From: Flavobacterium gelidilacus DSM 15343
GTDB lineage: Bacteria > Bacteroidota > Bacteroidia > Flavobacteriales > Flavobacteriaceae
NCBI RefSeq assembly: GCF_000422685.1
Contig: NZ_AUGN01000012.1
Location: 18,838-82,837, forward strand
Length of the DNA stretch: 64,000 bases
Direction of reading: 5' to 3'
Under the pieces are notes generated by a model, which had not been told where the DNA came from, did no database searches, and was given only the letters and a program-made list of their open reading frames with translations. Below, one piece after another: positions 26,915 through 38,149 of the stretch. The translations under genes and the position numbers were made by a program. Positions within the stretch are counted from its first letter, which is position 1. Every line of letters begins with the position of its first letter.

Positions 26915-27523
26915 ATGGAATACAACTATCAAGAAATAATTCAAAGACTAGAAACAAAAGGGCAGGAGTTATATGGCAATCAATTTAAAATCTATAAGGA
27001 AGATTATGCAATTGTGTACAAGCTTATGGCATATTTCATTAAAGATGAAATAACATGTCATCAATATGGCATAGACCTCAACAAGGGTATATTATTAACT
27101 GGTCCAATAGGCTGTGGTAAGACATCTTTAATGAATCTTATGAAACACCTAGCTCTTCCAGACCATAAATATTCAGTTAAACCCTGCAGAGATATTAGTT
27201 TTGAATTTATCCAGGACGGTTATGAAATAATACACCGGTATAGCAAAGGAAAACTATACCATTCAGAACCAAGAACATTTTGCTTTGATGATTTAGGAAC
27301 AGAAAACAACATCAAGTACTATGGCAATGAATGCAATGTTATGGCAGAAATTCTTTTATCAAGATATGATTTATTCCATTCAAAACAACTCAAAACACAC
27401 ATCACAACCAATCTCTCAGCTACTGAAATTGAAAAAGTATATGGTAATAGAGTGAGATCCAGGTTAAGAGAATTATGCAATCTAATAGCTTTTAATAATG
27501 TGGTTAATGACAAAAGAAAATAA
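26915..27523 (+). CDS. DnaC/IstB-like ATPase, copy 2
   Basis: 202 residues, very similar to the protein at 10523 along its full length. Walker A GPIGCGKTSLMNLMK, Walker B FDDLGTEN, sensor ITTNLSATE and GNRVRSRLREL are all intact, so the copy should be active. Starting MEYNYQEI, it lacks the seven extra N-terminal residues of copy 1. Partner of the winged-helix protein just upstream; predicted helicase loader. Confidence 0.8.
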   Translation: MEYNYQEIIQRLETKGQELYGNQFKIYKEDYAIVYKLMAYFIKDEITCHQYGIDLNKGILLTGPIGCGKTSLMNLMKHLALPDHKYSVKPCRDISFEFIQDGYEIIHRYSKGKLYHSEPRTFCFDDLGTENNIKYYGNECNVMAEILLSRYDLFHSKQLKTHITTNLSATEIEKVYGNRVRSRLRELCNLIAFNNVVNDKRK

Positions 27524-27545
27524 GTTAAATTTAATATAGTGACTC

Positions 27546-28202
27546 ATGAACAAAACAATAAACCAAAGACAACTAAAAACCATCCAAAACTTCTGGAGAT
27601 GGATAGAAGATAACGAAACAAACATCTACAATGCAATGGCATTAGGCATCAAAACAGACGAAGTTATGGAGCATCTTCTAAGAAACCTCAACTATGTTTC
27701 AAAAAGACTTTGCTACATTGTCATAAGAGAAAATGATGGAGTGAAATTATTCCTTACAGCTTACGGGCACAGAAAACTATTCCCTAAATTAATAGCATTA
27801 GAAGATGCACAACCAGTATTAAAACAGCTTATACCTATAGTAATCATTAAGCCAATAACCAACAAACAACTCTACCTAAATAAGCAAGACAACTATTACG
27901 TTTTTCCAGAAATCCAGGTAAAAATTAGTGATCTGTATCTACAGTTGGACGACTTCAATACAACAACAAAAAAATTATGCATTACAGTTTTCCATCCTTA
28001 CAAGGAATCAAAAGAACTAAATGAAGTAATAAAAACAATGATAGTTTTGGTAATCGGTGAAGTTGCATTCAAAAAGCATTTAAAAAATATAGAAATAAAA
28101 CCTATACCAAAAAACACCAATGGTTTATTACAATTAATAGAGCTCGATGAATTTATTAAGCACTTATATGCTTCAATGGCTTATAAAAGAACCAAATTAT
28201 AA
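27546..28202 (+). CDS. Unknown 218-residue protein in the second replication cassette
   Basis: Not recognised. The protein is cytosolic, starts MNKTINQRQLKTIQNFWRWI and has alternating helical and strand segments (RLCYIVIREND, KLFLTAYGHRKLFPKLI, LKQLIPIVIIKPITNKQLYL). The gene starts 22 bases after the ATPase and is probably co-transcribed; a perfect terminator hairpin follows. The first cassette has no counterpart; at the same place it has the STAND NTPase gene. It might be a cargo gene or a cassette component lost from copy 1. Confidence 0.6.
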   Translation: MNKTINQRQLKTIQNFWRWIEDNETNIYNAMALGIKTDEVMEHLLRNLNYVSKRLCYIVIRENDGVKLFLTAYGHRKLFPKLIALEDAQPVLKQLIPIVIIKPITNKQLYLNKQDNYYVFPEIQVKISDLYLQLDDFNTTTKKLCITVFHPYKESKELNEVIKTMIVLVIGEVAFKKHLKNIEIKPIPKNTNGLLQLIELDEFIKHLYASMAYKRTKL

Positions 28203-28227
28203 ATGAATTATTATTTCAAATTTGCAT

Positions 28228-28270
28228 AAAACTTTTAAAGACAAAAATATCTTTAAAAGTTTTATTTTTT
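28228..28270 (+). terminator. Terminator of the second replication cassette
   Basis: AAAACTTTTAAAG (28228-28240) pairs perfectly with CTTTAAAAGTTTT (28251-28263), ten-base loop, followed by ATTTTTT. Separates the cassette from the restriction-modification genes. Confidence 0.8.
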
Positions 28271-28524
28271 ATTACAATACGGGAAACCGTAAAATAGTTT
28301 TGTTCAAACTAATTAATTTTGAATCAATTGAATTACTATTTAATTATTCCGGTAAGAATATATTTATAATAGTATAGACCTAAACAAATTTTGGATAGGT
28401 TTACTTAGTAATTTTTTTTAGATTTACACATGTTAAAAAGATTCAGATATTCAAAGAAAAAAATAATTTAACAACACTTTTTTACATAAAATTATTAAGC
28501 CAATAGATTTACAAAAATAAAATA
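28271..28524. other. Leader of the hsd operon
   Basis: Together with the terminator this makes a 322-base gap without a gene. It contains the hairpin TACGGGAAACCGTA at 28278-28291 and, four bases later, a -7 box TAGTTTTG at 28295-28302. The remaining 220 bases before the hsdM ATG are A+T-rich and without features I can name, so the message may have a long leader. Confidence 0.5.
28278..28302 (+). promoter_or_regulatory. Hairpin/operator TACGGGAAACCGTA plus -7 box
   Basis: TACGG-GAAA-CCGTA is a perfect inverted repeat and is followed by TAGTTTTG, a match to TAnnTTTG. The 14-base word and a TAGTTTTG box recur at 38151-38194, upstream of the SrfB-like operon. The word could be a DNA operator overlapping the promoter or an RNA hairpin with a GAAA tetraloop. 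Confidence 0.5.
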
Positions 28525-30072
28525 ATGACAAGTACAGCACAAAGAGCAGAATTACAAGCGAAAATATGGAGAATAGCCAACGAAGTACGTGGCTCTGTAG
28601 ACGGATGGGATTTCAAACACTTTGTTTTAGGAGCCCTTTTCTACCGATTCATAAGTGAAAATTTTACAAAATATATTGAAGGTGGTGATGAAAGTATAGA
28701 TTATGCAAGTTTTGCAGACGATCAAATTTCTTCAGAAATAAAAGACGATGCTATTAAAACAAAAGGATATTTCATCTATCCTAGTCAACTTTTTGCGAAT
28801 GTTACTAAAACGGCTAACACCAATCCCAACCTTAATACAGATTTAAAAGACATTTTTACAGCTATTGAAAGTTCGGCGAATGGTTATCCTTCAGAACAAG
28901 ATATAAAAGGATTGTTTGCAGATTTTGACACTACAAGTTCTCGATTAGGAAATACCGTTGAAAATAAAAACAGCCGTTTAGCAGCAGTTATAAAAGGTGT
29001 TGAAGAACTGAATTTCGGAAACTTTGAAGACAATAAAATCGACCTTTTCGGGGATGCTTATGAGTTTCTAATCTCAAATTACGCAGCTAATGCTGGGAAA
29101 TCAGGTGGTGAATTCTTCACACCTCAACACGTATCTAAACTAATTGCACAGTTGGCAATGCATAAGCAGACCAATGTAAATAAGATTTATGACCCTGCAG
29201 CTGATTCAGGTTCTTTACTATTACAAGCCAAAAAGCACTTTGATAATCACATTATCGAAGATGGCTTTTATGGCCAAGAAATTAACCACACTACGTATAA
29301 CTTGGCTCGTATGAATATGTTTTTACACAACATCAATTACGATAAGTTTCACATTGTATTGGGAGATACGCTTAAAGACCCACAATTAGGCGATGAAAAG
29401 CCATTTGATGCTATTGTATCCAATCCTCCCTATTCGGTAAAATGGATTGGCGATGAAGACCCAACATTAATTAACGACGACCGTTTTGCACCTGCAGGAG
29501 TATTAGCACCAAAATCTAAAGCAGATTTTGCTTTTGTACTGCATGCATTACATTATCTATCTCCTAAAGGAAGAGCAGCTTTAGTTTGTTTTCCAGGTAT
29601 TTTTTACCGTAGTGGTGCCGAACAAAAAATTAGAAAATACTTAGTAGATAATAACTTTGTAGAAACCATCATATCTGTTGCACCTAATTTATTCTATGGT
29701 ACTTCTATTGCGGTTACGCTTCTAGTGCTTTCAAAACATAAGACAGATAATACTACACAATTTATTGATGCAAGTGGCGAAGATTTCTTCAAAAAGGTTA
29801 CCAATAACAATATGATGACGGATAAGCATATTGAAAAAATAATGGAACTATTTGATAGCAAAGAAAATGTACCTCATGTTGCAATATCAATAGACAACAC
29901 CAAAATTGGTGAAAACGATTACAATCTATCGGTGAGTTCTTATGTGGAAGCGAAAGACAATCGAGAGAAGATTAACATTGTTGATTTAAACAAGAAAGTT
30001 GCCAAAACAGTAGGGAAAATTGATAATCTTCGTGGAGATATTGATGCCATTATAAACGAGATTGAAGCATGA
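28525..30072 (+). CDS. hsdM: Type I restriction-modification system, methyltransferase subunit HsdM
   Basis: 515-residue N6-adenine methyltransferase. The HsdM N-terminal helical domain (residues 5-140; [20 protein letters not shown]) precedes the methyltransferase fold with motif [21 protein letters not shown] and catalytic motif [27 protein letters not shown] is the usual link. Length is normal. It overlaps hsdS by four bases (ATGA). With HsdS it forms the methylase that protects host DNA; with HsdR the restriction complex. The operon is preceded by the shared operator-like hairpin. Confidence 0.93.
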   Translation: MTSTAQRAELQAKIWRIANEVRGSVDGWDFKHFVLGALFYRFISENFTKYIEGGDESIDYASFADDQISSEIKDDAIKTKGYFIYPSQLFANVTKTANTNPNLNTDLKDIFTAIESSANGYPSEQDIKGLFADFDTTSSRLGNTVENKNSRLAAVIKGVEELNFGNFEDNKIDLFGDAYEFLISNYAANAGKSGGEFFTPQHVSKLIAQLAMHKQTNVNKIYDPAADSGSLLLQAKKHFDNHIIEDGFYGQEINHTTYNLARMNMFLHNINYDKFHIVLGDTLKDPQLGDEKPFDAIVSNPPYSVKWIGDEDPTLINDDRFAPAGVLAPKSKADFAFVLHALHYLSPKGRAALVCFPGIFYRSGAEQKIRKYLVDNNFVETIISVAPNLFYGTSIAVTLLVLSKHKTDNTTQFIDASGEDFFKKVTNNNMMTDKHIEKIMELFDSKENVPHVAISIDNTKIGENDYNLSVSSYVEAKDNREKINIVDLNKKVAKTVGKIDNLRGDIDAIINEIEA

Positions 30073-31322
30073 GTTTTCTAGATAAATTATTAGAAGGTGT
30101 AAATATTGAGTTGATAAGTCTTGAAGAAATTGCAACATTCAGACGTGGTTCATTTCCTCAACCATACGGCAATAGTGAGTGGTATGATGGAGAAAATGCA
30201 ATGCCTTTTGTCCAAGTTGTTGATGTTAGTTATGATTTACAACTTGTAAAGAATACAAAAAAGAAGATATCAAAATTGGCTCAGTCAAAAAGTGTATTTG
30301 TACCACTAGATACTATTATAGTAACTTTACAAGGCAGTATTGGTCGTGTAGCCATTACACAATATGATTCATATGTTGATAGGACTATCGCAATATTTGA
30401 ACATTTTAAGATTAAAATTGATAAAAAATATTTTGCATATCAAATTGAAGAAAAATTCAAAATAGAAAAAGAAACTGCTCGTGGTAATATAATTAAGACT
30501 ATAACCAAGGAAGATTTTAAAAAATTCCAAATCCCCATTCCTTGCCCAGAAAACCCTAAAAAATCGCTCGAAATACAACAAAAAATAGTTGCAATTCTCG
30601 ATTCTTTTACAAAGCTTACAGCAGAGCTAACAGCAGAGCTAACAGCAGAGCTAACAGCACGCAAACAACAATACAGTTATTATCGAGAAGAATTGTTTAT
30701 TTTCGATGATAAGGAAGTAAAACATCTACCGATGGGTGATGAAAGTATTGGGGTATTTCAAAGAGGTAAGCGTTTTGTAAAAACTGATTTGATTTCTGAA
30801 GGAGTTCCTACTATTCATTACGGTGAAATGTACACACACTATGGTACTTGGGCAGACAAAACGAAATCTTTTGTAAGTGAAGAGCTTGTTAAAAGTAAAA
30901 ATCTTCGTGTAGCCGAGAAAGGAGATATTGTCATCGTTGCAGCTGGTGAAACAATAGATGATATTGGAATGGGAACGGCTTGGCTAGGTGAAGAAGGTGT
31001 AGTTGTTCACGATGCATGTTTTTCATATAAAACCATATTAAATGCGAAGTATGTTGCATATTTTACAAGAACTAAACAATTTCATGATCAAATTAAAAAG
31101 CACATTTCTTCTGGTAAAATTTCTGCTATTAATGCTAAAGGCTTAGGTAAAGCGATCATTCCTATACCATCAAAAAAAGAACAAGAACGCATCGTTTCCA
31201 TTCTAGATAAATTTGATATTTTAACTACTTCCATTAGCGAAGGTTTACCTAAAGAAATAGAGTTAAGAAAGAAACAATACGAGTATTATAGAGATTTGTT
31301 ACTAACATTTCCTAAAAAATAA
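30069..31322 (+). CDS. hsdS: Type I restriction-modification system, specificity subunit HsdS
   Basis: 417 residues with two target recognition domains, about 10-165 and 225-375, each followed by a helical conserved region. The central region holds three TAEL units in a row ([16 protein letters not shown]), the hallmark of type IC enzymes such as EcoR124, where repeat number sets the spacer between the two half-sites. TRD1 is [23 protein letters not shown] at the start; TRD2 begins [14 protein letters not shown]. It reads a bipartite DNA site that cannot be deduced here. Six bases separate it from hsdR. Confidence 0.92.
   Translation: MSFLDKLLEGVNIELISLEEIATFRRGSFPQPYGNSEWYDGENAMPFVQVVDVSYDLQLVKNTKKKISKLAQSKSVFVPLDTIIVTLQGSIGRVAITQYDSYVDRTIAIFEHFKIKIDKKYFAYQIEEKFKIEKETARGNIIKTITKEDFKKFQIPIPCPENPKKSLEIQQKIVAILDSFTKLTAELTAELTAELTARKQQYSYYREELFIFDDKEVKHLPMGDESIGVFQRGKRFVKTDLISEGVPTIHYGEMYTHYGTWADKTKSFVSEELVKSKNLRVAEKGDIVIVAAGETIDDIGMGTAWLGEEGVVVHDACFSYKTILNAKYVAYFTRTKQFHDQIKKHISSGKISAINAKGLGKAIIPIPSKKEQERIVSILDKFDILTTSISEGLPKEIELRKKQYEYYRDLLLTFPKK
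30618..30653 (+). repeat. hsdS: Three tandem 12-base repeats in hsdS
   Basis: ACAGCAGAGCTA repeated three times exactly, with a fourth degenerate unit (acagcacgcaaa). Because the unit is a multiple of three, gain or loss keeps the frame and changes only the TAEL count in the spacer helix. Confidence 0.9.
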
Positions 31323-31327
31323 AATCA

Positions 31328-34300
31328 ATGAGTACCTATAAAACCATAGCAGAATCAAACAATTTCATTGTTTTAGATAAATTTACCAAGTATTTAGAGG
31401 TGAATGAAGCTCCTGCAAGTTATCAAACAGAAGCAGCATTAGAAAAGGAATTCATCCAAGATTTAATCAATCTAGGATATGAAAACCCTACTAACCTTAA
31501 TACTAGGGAAAACATGTTAGCTAATGTTAGAGTGCAATTACAAGCGCTAAATAACATGGTATTTACAAACAGCGAATGGGCTCGTTTTACAGAAGAGTAT
31601 TTAGACAAACCAAGTGATAATACGGTTGATAAAACTAGAAAATTACATGAAAACTATATCTACGATTTTGTTTTTGACGATGGTCATATCCAAAATATTT
31701 ATCTGGTAGATAAAAGAAATATTGTTCGAAATAAAGTCCAGGTGATTTCACAATTCGAACAAAAAGGTACCCATTCTAATCGCTACGATGTAACCGTTTT
31801 AGTAAATGGTTTACCATTGGTACAAATAGAATTAAAAAAACGAGGAGTTGCTATTCGTGAAGCGTTCAATCAAGTGCATCGCTACAGCAAAGAAAGTTTT
31901 AATAGTGAAAATTCACTTTTTAAGTATTTGCAAATATTTGTAATTACAAATGGTACAGATAGCCGTTATTTTGCCAACACAGTAAAACGAGATAAAAACA
32001 GTTTCGATTTCACAATGAATTGGGCAAAAGCAGACAATTCTTTGGTTAAAGATTTGAAAGATTTCACAACAACTTTTTTTCAAAAACACACCTTGTTAAA
32101 TGTATTGCTAACGTATTCCGTTTTTGATATTAGCGATACATTGTTAATAATGAGACCGTATCAAATTGCAGCAACAGAAAGAATGTTATGGAAAATAGAA
32201 AGTTCCTTTAATGCTAAAAAATGGTCCGATAAAGAAAGTGGAGGATATATTTGGCACACTACTGGTTCTGGTAAAACCCTTACCAGTTTTAAGGCAGCAA
32301 GATTAGCAACAAATCTAGATTTTATTGATAAAGTTTTCTTTGTAGTAGACCGTAAGGATTTGGATTTTCAAACCATGAAAGAATACCAACGCTTTTCTCC
32401 TGATAGCGTGAACGGTTCAGACAGTACAGCGGGTTTAAAAAGAAATATTGAAAAAGACGACAATAAAATTATTGTTACAACCATACAGAAGTTAAACCAC
32501 TTAATGAAAAGCGAAAGTGATTTAGCCATTTATCAAAAACAAGTGGTTTTCATTTTTGATGAAGCACATCGCTCTCAATTTGGTGAAGCACAAAAGAACC
32601 TAAACAAAAAATTTAAGAAGTTTTATCAATTTGGGTTTACAGGTACTCCAATTTTTCCTGAAAATGCTTTAGGTGCTGAAACAACAGCAAGTGTATTTGG
32701 TCGCGAATTACATTCGTATGTTATTACCGATGCTATTAGAGATGAAAAAGTATTAAAATTTAAAGTAGATTACAACAACGTTCGTCCGCAGTTTAAAGGT
32801 TTTGAAACAGAAGTGGATGAAAAGAAATTAACAGCTGCAGAAAATACTAAAGCTTTACTTCACCCAGCTCGTATCAAAGAAGTTTCACAATACATTCTAA
32901 AGAACTATAGAATAAAAACACACAGAAAACATTCAGGTAACCAAGGTTTTAATGCCATGTTTGCCGTTAGCAGTGTTGTAGCAGCAAAATGTTATTATGA
33001 AGAATTAAATCGTCTTCAAAAAGATACTGAAAAACCTTTAAAAATTGCTACGATATTTTCTTTTGCAGCCAATGAAGAACAAAGTGCTATAGGAGAAATT
33101 CCAGATGAAAACTTTGAACCTACGGCTATGGATAGCAGTGCCAAAGAATTCTTAACAGCTGCAATAAACGACTATAATGCAATGTTCAAAACTAGTTTTG
33201 GAGTCGAAAGTAAAGAATTTCAAAACTACTACCGAGATCTTGCCAAACGTGTTAAAAGCAAAGAAGTTGATTTAATTATAGTTGTAGGTATGTTTCTTAC
33301 GGGTTTTGATGCACCAACACTAAATACATTATTTGTAGATAAGAATTTACGTTACCATGGTTTAATGCAAGCTTTCTCACGTACAAATAGAATATATGAT
33401 GCTACTAAAACCTTTGGAAACATTATTACGTTCAGAGATTTAGAAAGGGCAACTGTAGATGCTATAACCTTATTTGGAGATAAAAACACTAAAAACGTAG
33501 TACTAGAAAAGAGCTACAAAGAATATTTAGAAGGTTTTACTGATATTGCCACAGGTGAAGCAAGAAGAGGTTTTATGGATGTGGTGAAGGAATTAAATGA
33601 AAAGTTCCCAAAACCAGACGAAATAGAAACAGAAAAAGACAAAAAAGAATTCTCTAAACTATTTGGGGAGTATTTACGTGTAGAAAACATTTTACAGAAT
33701 TACGATGAATTCAACAATCTAAAAGCACTTCAAACAATAGATGTAAATGATACAGAAGCTCTTGAAGCATTTAAAGAAGCAAACTTTGTAACAGACGAAG
33801 AATTAGAGAAGATGCAAGAAATCAGCTTGCTACCTGAAAGAACCATTCAAGATTATCGCTCAACATACAATGATATTCGCGACTGGTTAAGACGTGAGAA
33901 AAACGGCAAAGAATCAGAAGAATCAACTATTGATTGGGATGATGTAGTTTTTGAAATAGACTTACTTAAATCACAAGAAATAAACCTGGATTACATTCTT
34001 GAATTAATTTTTGAGCACAAGAAAAAGAACAAAGATAAAGCTACCTTGATTGAAGAAATTCGTAGAGTCATTCGAGCTAGTATTGGCAATAGAGCAAAAG
34101 AGAATTTAGTCGTAGATTTCATTAATGAAACCGACCTTGAAACCATTAATGATAAAGCGAATGTTATAGATTCTTTCTTCAAATATGCACAAGAAAAACA
34201 AAAGAAAGAAGCCACAGAACTAATTGCAGATGAAAATTTAAATGAAGACGAAACAAAGAGATACATAGCAGCATCATTAAAACGTGAATTCGCAAGTGAA

Positions 34301-34435
34301 AACGGCACCGAATTAAATGCTATTTTACCAAAAATGAGTCCATTAAACCCACAATATCTAACAAAAAAACAAAGCGTATTTCAAAAAATAAGTGCCTTTA
34401 TAGAGAAGTTTAAAGGTGTAGGTGGAGAGTTATAA
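31328..34435 (+). CDS. hsdR: Type I restriction-modification system, endonuclease/translocase subunit HsdR
   Basis: 1035 residues, normal for type I R subunits. The N-terminal nuclease has YDVTVLVNG and VQIELKKRG (D...ExK). The SF2 motor shows [11 protein letters not shown] (Walker A), DEAHRSQFG (motif II), FGFTGTPIF (motif III) and [11 protein letters not shown] (motif VI). A helical C-terminus binds the methylase. All motifs are intact, so the system should restrict. Third gene of the operon; 142 bases separate it from the DUF262 gene. Confidence 0.93.
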   Translation: MSTYKTIAESNNFIVLDKFTKYLEVNEAPASYQTEAALEKEFIQDLINLGYENPTNLNTRENMLANVRVQLQALNNMVFTNSEWARFTEEYLDKPSDNTVDKTRKLHENYIYDFVFDDGHIQNIYLVDKRNIVRNKVQVISQFEQKGTHSNRYDVTVLVNGLPLVQIELKKRGVAIREAFNQVHRYSKESFNSENSLFKYLQIFVITNGTDSRYFANTVKRDKNSFDFTMNWAKADNSLVKDLKDFTTTFFQKHTLLNVLLTYSVFDISDTLLIMRPYQIAATERMLWKIESSFNAKKWSDKESGGYIWHTTGSGKTLTSFKAARLATNLDFIDKVFFVVDRKDLDFQTMKEYQRFSPDSVNGSDSTAGLKRNIEKDDNKIIVTTIQKLNHLMKSESDLAIYQKQVVFIFDEAHRSQFGEAQKNLNKKFKKFYQFGFTGTPIFPENALGAETTASVFGRELHSYVITDAIRDEKVLKFKVDYNNVRPQFKGFETEVDEKKLTAAENTKALLHPARIKEVSQYILKNYRIKTHRKHSGNQGFNAMFAVSSVVAAKCYYEELNRLQKDTEKPLKIATIFSFAANEEQSAIGEIPDENFEPTAMDSSAKEFLTAAINDYNAMFKTSFGVESKEFQNYYRDLAKRVKSKEVDLIIVVGMFLTGFDAPTLNTLFVDKNLRYHGLMQAFSRTNRIYDATKTFGNIITFRDLERATVDAITLFGDKNTKNVVLEKSYKEYLEGFTDIATGEARRGFMDVVKELNEKFPKPDEIETEKDKKEFSKLFGEYLRVENILQNYDEFNNLKALQTIDVNDTEALEAFKEANFVTDEELEKMQEISLLPERTIQDYRSTYNDIRDWLRREKNGKESEESTIDWDDVVFEIDLLKSQEINLDYILELIFEHKKKNKDKATLIEEIRRVIRASIGNRAKENLVVDFINETDLETINDKANVIDSFFKYAQEKQKKEATELIADENLNEDETKRYIAASLKREFASENGTELNAILPKMSPLNPQYLTKKQSVFQKISAFIEKFKGVGGEL

Positions 34436-34577
34436 GTAACTTCGTGATACTATTTAGAAGGGAAATAATAAAATCATTTTATAGCCTTTTCTAGCAAAAT
34501 AAATCATAATAAAATTTGTAAATATTCTCAAATAAAGAATTCTACATTTTACGAAATATTTGAATAAATAATACAAT

Positions 34578-37085
34578 ATGAAAGCAAACGAATTACCAAT
34601 AATTACCTTTTTACAAGCTGTTAATGTGCAATTTGTAATTCCTGTATACCAAAGAAATTACGATTGGAAAAATGCTGAATGTAAAGAATTGCTTAATGAT
34701 ATTATTTCAGTTGAAACAGAGAATAGAGGTACTCATTTTATTGGTAGTATTGTATTTGTACATGAAGGAACTTATAGCACTAGTGAAGTAAAAGAATTAG
34801 TTATAATTGATGGACAACAACGTTTAACAACAATAAACATATTATATGTAGCCCTTTATCGTTTTGCTAAAGAAATTGGTAAAACACAGGATGCGGATAG
34901 GTTATACAATATGTTTTTAACTAATCAATATGTTCAAAATGAATCCAGTAAGTTAAAACTAAAACAAACAGATTCGAATTCTTTAGCATTCAAAGCGATT
35001 ATGCTTGGAACACAAAATGAATTTAGCACGTTCTCCAATGTAATTGAAAACTACAACTACTTTAGAAGTGCTATCAACGAAGATAATTTCGAAGTTATAT
35101 TAAGAGGTTTAAATCGTTTAATATTTGTAGAAATCTCATTAGAGAGAGACAAAGACGATCCACAGCGTATTTTTGAAAGCTTAAATTCAACTGGATTAGA
35201 TTTATCGCAATCGGATTTGATTCGTAATTTCATACTTATGGACTTGTCTCCAAAAGATCAAAATAGAATTTTTGAAAATATTTGGAATCCAATTGAAGAA
35301 AATGCAAAAGATTTAGTGAAACAAAGCTCATTAGTTTCAGAGTTCATAAGAGATTACCTAACACTTCGCAATAAGAAAATACCAAATAAAAATAAGGTAT
35401 ATGCTGAGTTTAAAAGCCTATATCCAAATAAAAAAGAAGATGCTTACCATCAAGAATTAGAAAACATAAAATCCTTATCCATTCACTATAAAAAGCTGGT
35501 AAATCCATCCACGGTTCCAGATGGAAATATTAGAAAAGAACTAGAATACATCAATCGATTAGAAATAAATGTAGCCTATCCTTTTTTATTGCAAGTATTT
35601 GAAGATGCTGAAAATGGGTTGTTAAGTAAAGAGGATTTGATAAAAATACTGAAACTCATTCAAAGTTATGCCTGGAGAAGGTTTGTGGTAGGTTTGCCAA
35701 CAAACGCATTAAATAAGATTTTTATGAGTCTATATGCAGAGGTTGATACAGAGGAATATTACGATTCTATTGCTAGAGTCTTGCTTAAAAAGAAAGGAAG
35801 TGCCAAATTCCCTACCAATGAAGATATAAAAACAGCTTTAAAGGATAAGGATTTGTATAATACCCAACCTAAAAACAGAAATTATCTGTTTGAAATGCTG
35901 GAAAATTTTAACAATCGTGAATATGTTAATACAAATAATGAAAACATTACAATTGAACATATTTTTCCTAGAAATCCTAATCAGGAATGGAGCACAGATT
36001 TATCATCAGAAGAGTATTTTTTATTCAAGGAAAAATATTTAAACACAATCGGAAACCTTACTCTTTCTGGAAACAATGGCACGCTTAGTAATAAGTCATT
36101 TTTAGCCAAGAAGGAAATGAACAATGAAGAAGGAGAACAAGGCTATAAATTCAGCAGATTATGGTTGAATGCTTATTTAAAATCTTTAGATACTTGGAAC
36201 GTTGCAAATTATGAAGAACGATTAAGTATCATTTACGATAGATTTTTAAAAATTTGGGAATACCCGGATGTGATAATTATCGATAGTGATGATTCAGAAG
36301 AACAAAACATATTTGATGCAGAAAGTCCGAGAAATAAAAAACTAGAATATTACATTTTCGAAAACACGAAAGTCGAAGAAGATACTATCGCTCGAATGTA
36401 TTTTGGAGTTATTAGAAATCTCCATGAGAAGAACTCACAATTACTAGTTGAGAATCAGGATGTTTTTAAAATAACAAGAAATTCTTTTGATTTTAGAGCA
36501 CCTCAAGAAGTAACTAATGGTTGGTTTATTGAATCAAATATAGATAGCAACTCTAAATTTAATAGTTTAAAAAGATTGCTTACTCTTTTCGAAATGGAAG
36601 AAGATTTGTCAATCAAATATGCAGCAGGTACAGAAAACGAATCAGAACCCAATCGATTTAATGTAAGAAAAAAATATTGGCAGCAATTGTTACCAATAAT
36701 AAAAGACACTACCTTATTTGCCAATGTAAGCCCGTCTAAAGATCATTGGCTTTCTACTGGTGCGGGAACTGCTGGTGTATCTTATACTTTTGTAGTAACT
36801 AAATCTTTTGTTAGAATTGAATTGACGATTTCCTCCTCAAGTAAGGACATCAATAAAATGTACTTCAAAAAATTACATAAAAACAAAGAAGTAATAGAAC
36901 AAGCATTCGGCAACGAATTTATTTGGGAAGAACTACCTGAAAACAAAATGAGTAGGATAAAAATAGATCAAGATTGTGTTAATTTATACAATGAATCTGA
37001 TTGGGAGACAATGAATAATTTTTTAGTTTCTAATCTCCCAAAATTTGAAAAAGCATTAAGTCCGTTTATTAAAAATTTAAAATAA
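34578..37085 (+). CDS. DUF262-DUF1524-DUF4268 protein (GmrSD-type, modification-dependent restriction)
   Basis: 835 residues in three parts. DUF262 (residues 1-230) has the ParB-like motif VIIDGQQRLTTINILY and YQRNYDW; DUF1524 (about 440-560) has the HNH-like motif TIEHIFPRNPN with NTIGNLTLSGNNGTLSNKSF; the C-terminal 140 residues (FANVSPSKDHWLSTGAG) look like DUF4268. GmrSD and relatives such as BrxU cleave phage DNA with modified cytosines and need a nucleotide. Located after a type I system, it would cover phages that escape by base modification. The third domain is less certain than the first two. Confidence 0.85.
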   Translation: MKANELPIITFLQAVNVQFVIPVYQRNYDWKNAECKELLNDIISVETENRGTHFIGSIVFVHEGTYSTSEVKELVIIDGQQRLTTINILYVALYRFAKEIGKTQDADRLYNMFLTNQYVQNESSKLKLKQTDSNSLAFKAIMLGTQNEFSTFSNVIENYNYFRSAINEDNFEVILRGLNRLIFVEISLERDKDDPQRIFESLNSTGLDLSQSDLIRNFILMDLSPKDQNRIFENIWNPIEENAKDLVKQSSLVSEFIRDYLTLRNKKIPNKNKVYAEFKSLYPNKKEDAYHQELENIKSLSIHYKKLVNPSTVPDGNIRKELEYINRLEINVAYPFLLQVFEDAENGLLSKEDLIKILKLIQSYAWRRFVVGLPTNALNKIFMSLYAEVDTEEYYDSIARVLLKKKGSAKFPTNEDIKTALKDKDLYNTQPKNRNYLFEMLENFNNREYVNTNNENITIEHIFPRNPNQEWSTDLSSEEYFLFKEKYLNTIGNLTLSGNNGTLSNKSFLAKKEMNNEEGEQGYKFSRLWLNAYLKSLDTWNVANYEERLSIIYDRFLKIWEYPDVIIIDSDDSEEQNIFDAESPRNKKLEYYIFENTKVEEDTIARMYFGVIRNLHEKNSQLLVENQDVFKITRNSFDFRAPQEVTNGWFIESNIDSNSKFNSLKRLLTLFEMEEDLSIKYAAGTENESEPNRFNVRKKYWQQLLPIIKDTTLFANVSPSKDHWLSTGAGTAGVSYTFVVTKSFVRIELTISSSSKDINKMYFKKLHKNKEVIEQAFGNEFIWEELPENKMSRIKIDQDCVNLYNESDWETMNNFLVSNLPKFEKALSPFIKNLK

Positions 37086-37402
37086 ATGAATTAAGTCAAA
37101 AATAAATCACATTATTTTTAAAAGTATAAATGTAATTTTGTGGGAATAAATCTCGAAATAAATATTTACTATTTAGTAACTTATCTTGTATTTGAAATAA
37201 TAAATTAATCGATCTGATAAATATATCTTTTATTCAAAACTAGATAAATAGAAACAATGGTTTTCATAAAATAGTATTTGAGATACGATTATCAAACAGC
37301 CGTTACTTTTTTCATATATTGAAAGAATAGCTACAAGCACTGTTGTTTTTGGAAAAAACTCTTCATTTTTTTCGTTATACCTAAAATAAAAATAAACAAA
37401 TA
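37086..37402. other. Non-coding gap after the DUF262 gene
   Basis: A+T-rich stretch with no gene. A TAATTTTG box at 37133-37140 fits the -7 consensus but is 263 bases from the next start. A 75-residue open frame on the minus strand (37230-37457) overlaps the next gene's start and has no recognisable features. Confidence 0.4.
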
Positions 37403-37711
37403 ATGGAAAACCCTTTCGAACTAATTTTCGAACGTTTAGACAGAATCGAGAAAGCAATTTCAGAACTAAAAGAAAAACTTAATTATACACCTCCTATTGA
37501 AAACGACATAATGAATATCGATGAGGTATCAGCATACTTAAAAATGTGTAAGCCTACAATATATGGAAGAGTTCATAGAAGAACAATCCCATTTTACAAA
37601 AGCGGCAAAAAATTGTTTTTTAAAAAATCAGATCTTGAAAATTATTTCTTTTCAGGTAAGTATCTTACAGAAGTAGAAATAAAAAAAAGTAGAAGACTAT
37701 TTAGCTTTTAA
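37403..37711 (+). CDS. Excisionase-like helix-turn-helix protein, third type
   Basis: 102 residues. The N-terminal helix (LIFERLDRIEKAISELKEKL) can form a coiled coil; the HTH_17 domain is MNIDEVSAYLKMCKPTIYGR with the wing VHRRTIPFYKSGKKLFFKKS and DLENYFFSG. This is the Bacteroidetes element type of excisionase-like protein and differs from the two cassette proteins. It lies 600 bases before the SrfB-like operon and could mark the edge of another insertion. No integrase accompanies it. Confidence 0.75.
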   Translation: MENPFELIFERLDRIEKAISELKEKLNYTPPIENDIMNIDEVSAYLKMCKPTIYGRVHRRTIPFYKSGKKLFFKKSDLENYFFSGKYLTEVEIKKSRRLFSF

Positions 37712-38149
37712 AAGTAAGTATTAAATATTCCAATTTCTTTGTGCTGCAATTCTTAAATACACAATATTAGCTATTTAAATACACGGTATAAAGTTGTTAA
37801 TTTAGAATAATTAGATCAAACCATTAAAAGGCAATAGTCCATTTAATAATGTCTCTAAAATCATTGAACAAAACCAAATTAAAAAAATATAGCTATTCCA
37901 AAAACAAATCGATGAAAGTAAATCTAACCTAATCCCATCAACCTTTACTTATATTATATAAAATGGGTTTGATGAGGTCATAATTTGTTGTGTATTAATT
38001 TTTTGTTTTTTGTATATATTTATTTTTAGTATTTTAATTAGTATAATATTTTAACGGTTATAAATAGAAATATCATATACTATATTAAACTTGAAATTTA
38101 ACTTTTTAACCCTTATTTAATATATAACCCTTAATAATAAAACTCCCCA

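Noticed and set aside
37230..37457. 75-codon minus-strand frame
   Set aside because: Overlaps the start of the HTH gene at 37403 and has no features; the plus-strand gene is convincing.
7945..37711. Conjugative element
   Set aside because: RteC and excisionase-like genes suggest it, but no relaxase, coupling protein or Tra genes are visible, so self-transfer is not supported.
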